From: Aeromicrobium sp.
Lineage (GTDB): Bacteria; Actinomycetota; Actinomycetes; Propionibacteriales; Nocardioidaceae
Assembly (NCBI GenBank): GCA_023254755.1
Contig: JALRKU010000291.1
Coordinates: 1-6,502 of the forward strand
DNA length: 6,502 nucleotides
Direction of reading: 5' to 3'
The translations under genes and the position numbers were made by a program. Positions 6,132-6,502 of this stretch are shown piece after piece. Under the pieces are notes generated by a model, which saw only the letters and a program-made list of their open reading frames with translations, did not search any database and had not been told where the DNA came from. Numbering within the stretch: the stretch's first letter is position 1; each line of letters starts with the position of its first letter.

Positions 6132-6502
6132 ATGGCCGGAACAGCGCACGACGACGTCGACGGCGGTCTCGTCGACGTCCTCGGGACGATCGCGGGACCG
6201 GCCGACGTCAAGGCGCTCGACCGCGAGGGGCTCGACCGGCTGGCCGACCAGATCCGCGAGCGCCTGATCGACGCCGTCGCCTGCAACGGCGGACACCTTG
6301 GCCCCAACCTCGGGGTCGTGGAGCTCGGCATCGCGCTGCACCGCGTGTTCGACTCGCCCGCCGACCGCATCGTGTGGGACACCGGCCACCAGGCCTACGT
6401 GCACAAGATGCTCACCGGGCGCGCGAGCCAGTTCGGCGGACTGCGCACCGAGGGGGGCCTCTCGGGCTATCCCAGCCGCGCCGAGTCCGAGCACGACTGG
6501 GT
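6132..6502 (+). CDS. dxs: 1-deoxy-D-xylulose-5-phosphate synthase, N-terminal part
   Basis: The thiamine-diphosphate enzyme condensing pyruvate with glyceraldehyde 3-phosphate to 1-deoxy-D-xylulose 5-phosphate, entry step of the MEP isoprenoid pathway and a precursor source for thiamine and pyridoxal cofactors. Only the first 123 codons plus two bases are in the window; the full enzyme is about 620-650 residues. Diagnostic stretches are GGHLGPNLGVVEL (53-65), ALHRVFDSPADRIVWDTGHQ (68-87), YVHKMLTGR (89-97) and GGLSGYPSRAESEHDW (108-123). His55 and His86 keep the spacing of E. coli His49 and His80. About a dozen residues (MAGTAHDDVDGG) precede the usual N-terminus; no other in-frame start is present between this ATG and the conserved part. 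A TATGCT box 7 nt upstream suggests its own promoter. Confidence 0.95.
   Translation, partial: MAGTAHDDVDGGLVDVLGTIAGPADVKALDREGLDRLADQIRERLIDAVACNGGHLGPNLGVVELGIALHRVFDSPADRIVWDTGHQAYVHKMLTGRASQFGGLRTEGGLSGYPSRAESEHDW

Overview
The window is very GC-rich throughout, with strong G/C bias at third codon positions. Its genes are actinobacterial in type: a class I xylose isomerase of about 386 residues, ROK regulators, and promoters whose -10 box sits directly in front of the start codon. The best guess is a high-GC soil actinomycete, perhaps Nocardioidaceae or a related family, but the genus cannot be fixed from this sequence.

Layout. Positions 1-486 (+) are the C-terminal part of a xylose/ribose-type ABC permease (xylH-like). 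It is followed after 3 nt by a ROK-family repressor (490-1686, +). Convergent to these is a three-gene minus-strand operon, in transcription order xylB (xylulokinase), xylA (xylose isomerase) and a second ROK repressor. xylB and xylA overlap by ATGA, and xylA and the ROK gene are 2 nt apart. The two ROK genes meet tail to tail with a 9-nt gap, and a 10-bp perfect inverted repeat lies just inside the end of the minus-strand ROK gene. Upstream of xylB, a 158-bp divergent region holds an AT-rich promoter/operator on the xylB side and a TAGGGT promoter on the other. To the right are a small flavin-reductase-domain protein (5584-6102, +) and the 5' part of dxs (6132 to the window end), the first enzyme of the MEP isoprenoid pathway.

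Function. The left 5.4 kb is a D-xylose catabolic locus. ABC import (permease; its partners should lie left of position 1) is followed by isomerisation to D-xylulose (XylA) and phosphorylation to D-xylulose 5-phosphate (XylB), which feeds the pentose phosphate pathway. Two different ROK proteins, one per transcription unit, are the probable regulators. The most informative regulatory signal is at 5433-5460. There a TTGACT/CAAAAT promoter carries an imperfect TTTGT...ACAAA inverted repeat over its spacer, which is where a XylR/ROK repressor would be expected to bind. The promoter geometry implies a leaderless xylB mRNA starting at the GTG at 5425. The flavin-reductase and dxs genes also have a TANNNT box 6-7 nt before the start codon, so three leaderless-type starts fall within about 0.7 kb.

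No mobile elements, tRNA/rRNA genes, CRISPR arrays or wholly novel systems were seen. The interest lies in the regulatory architecture of the xylose locus.
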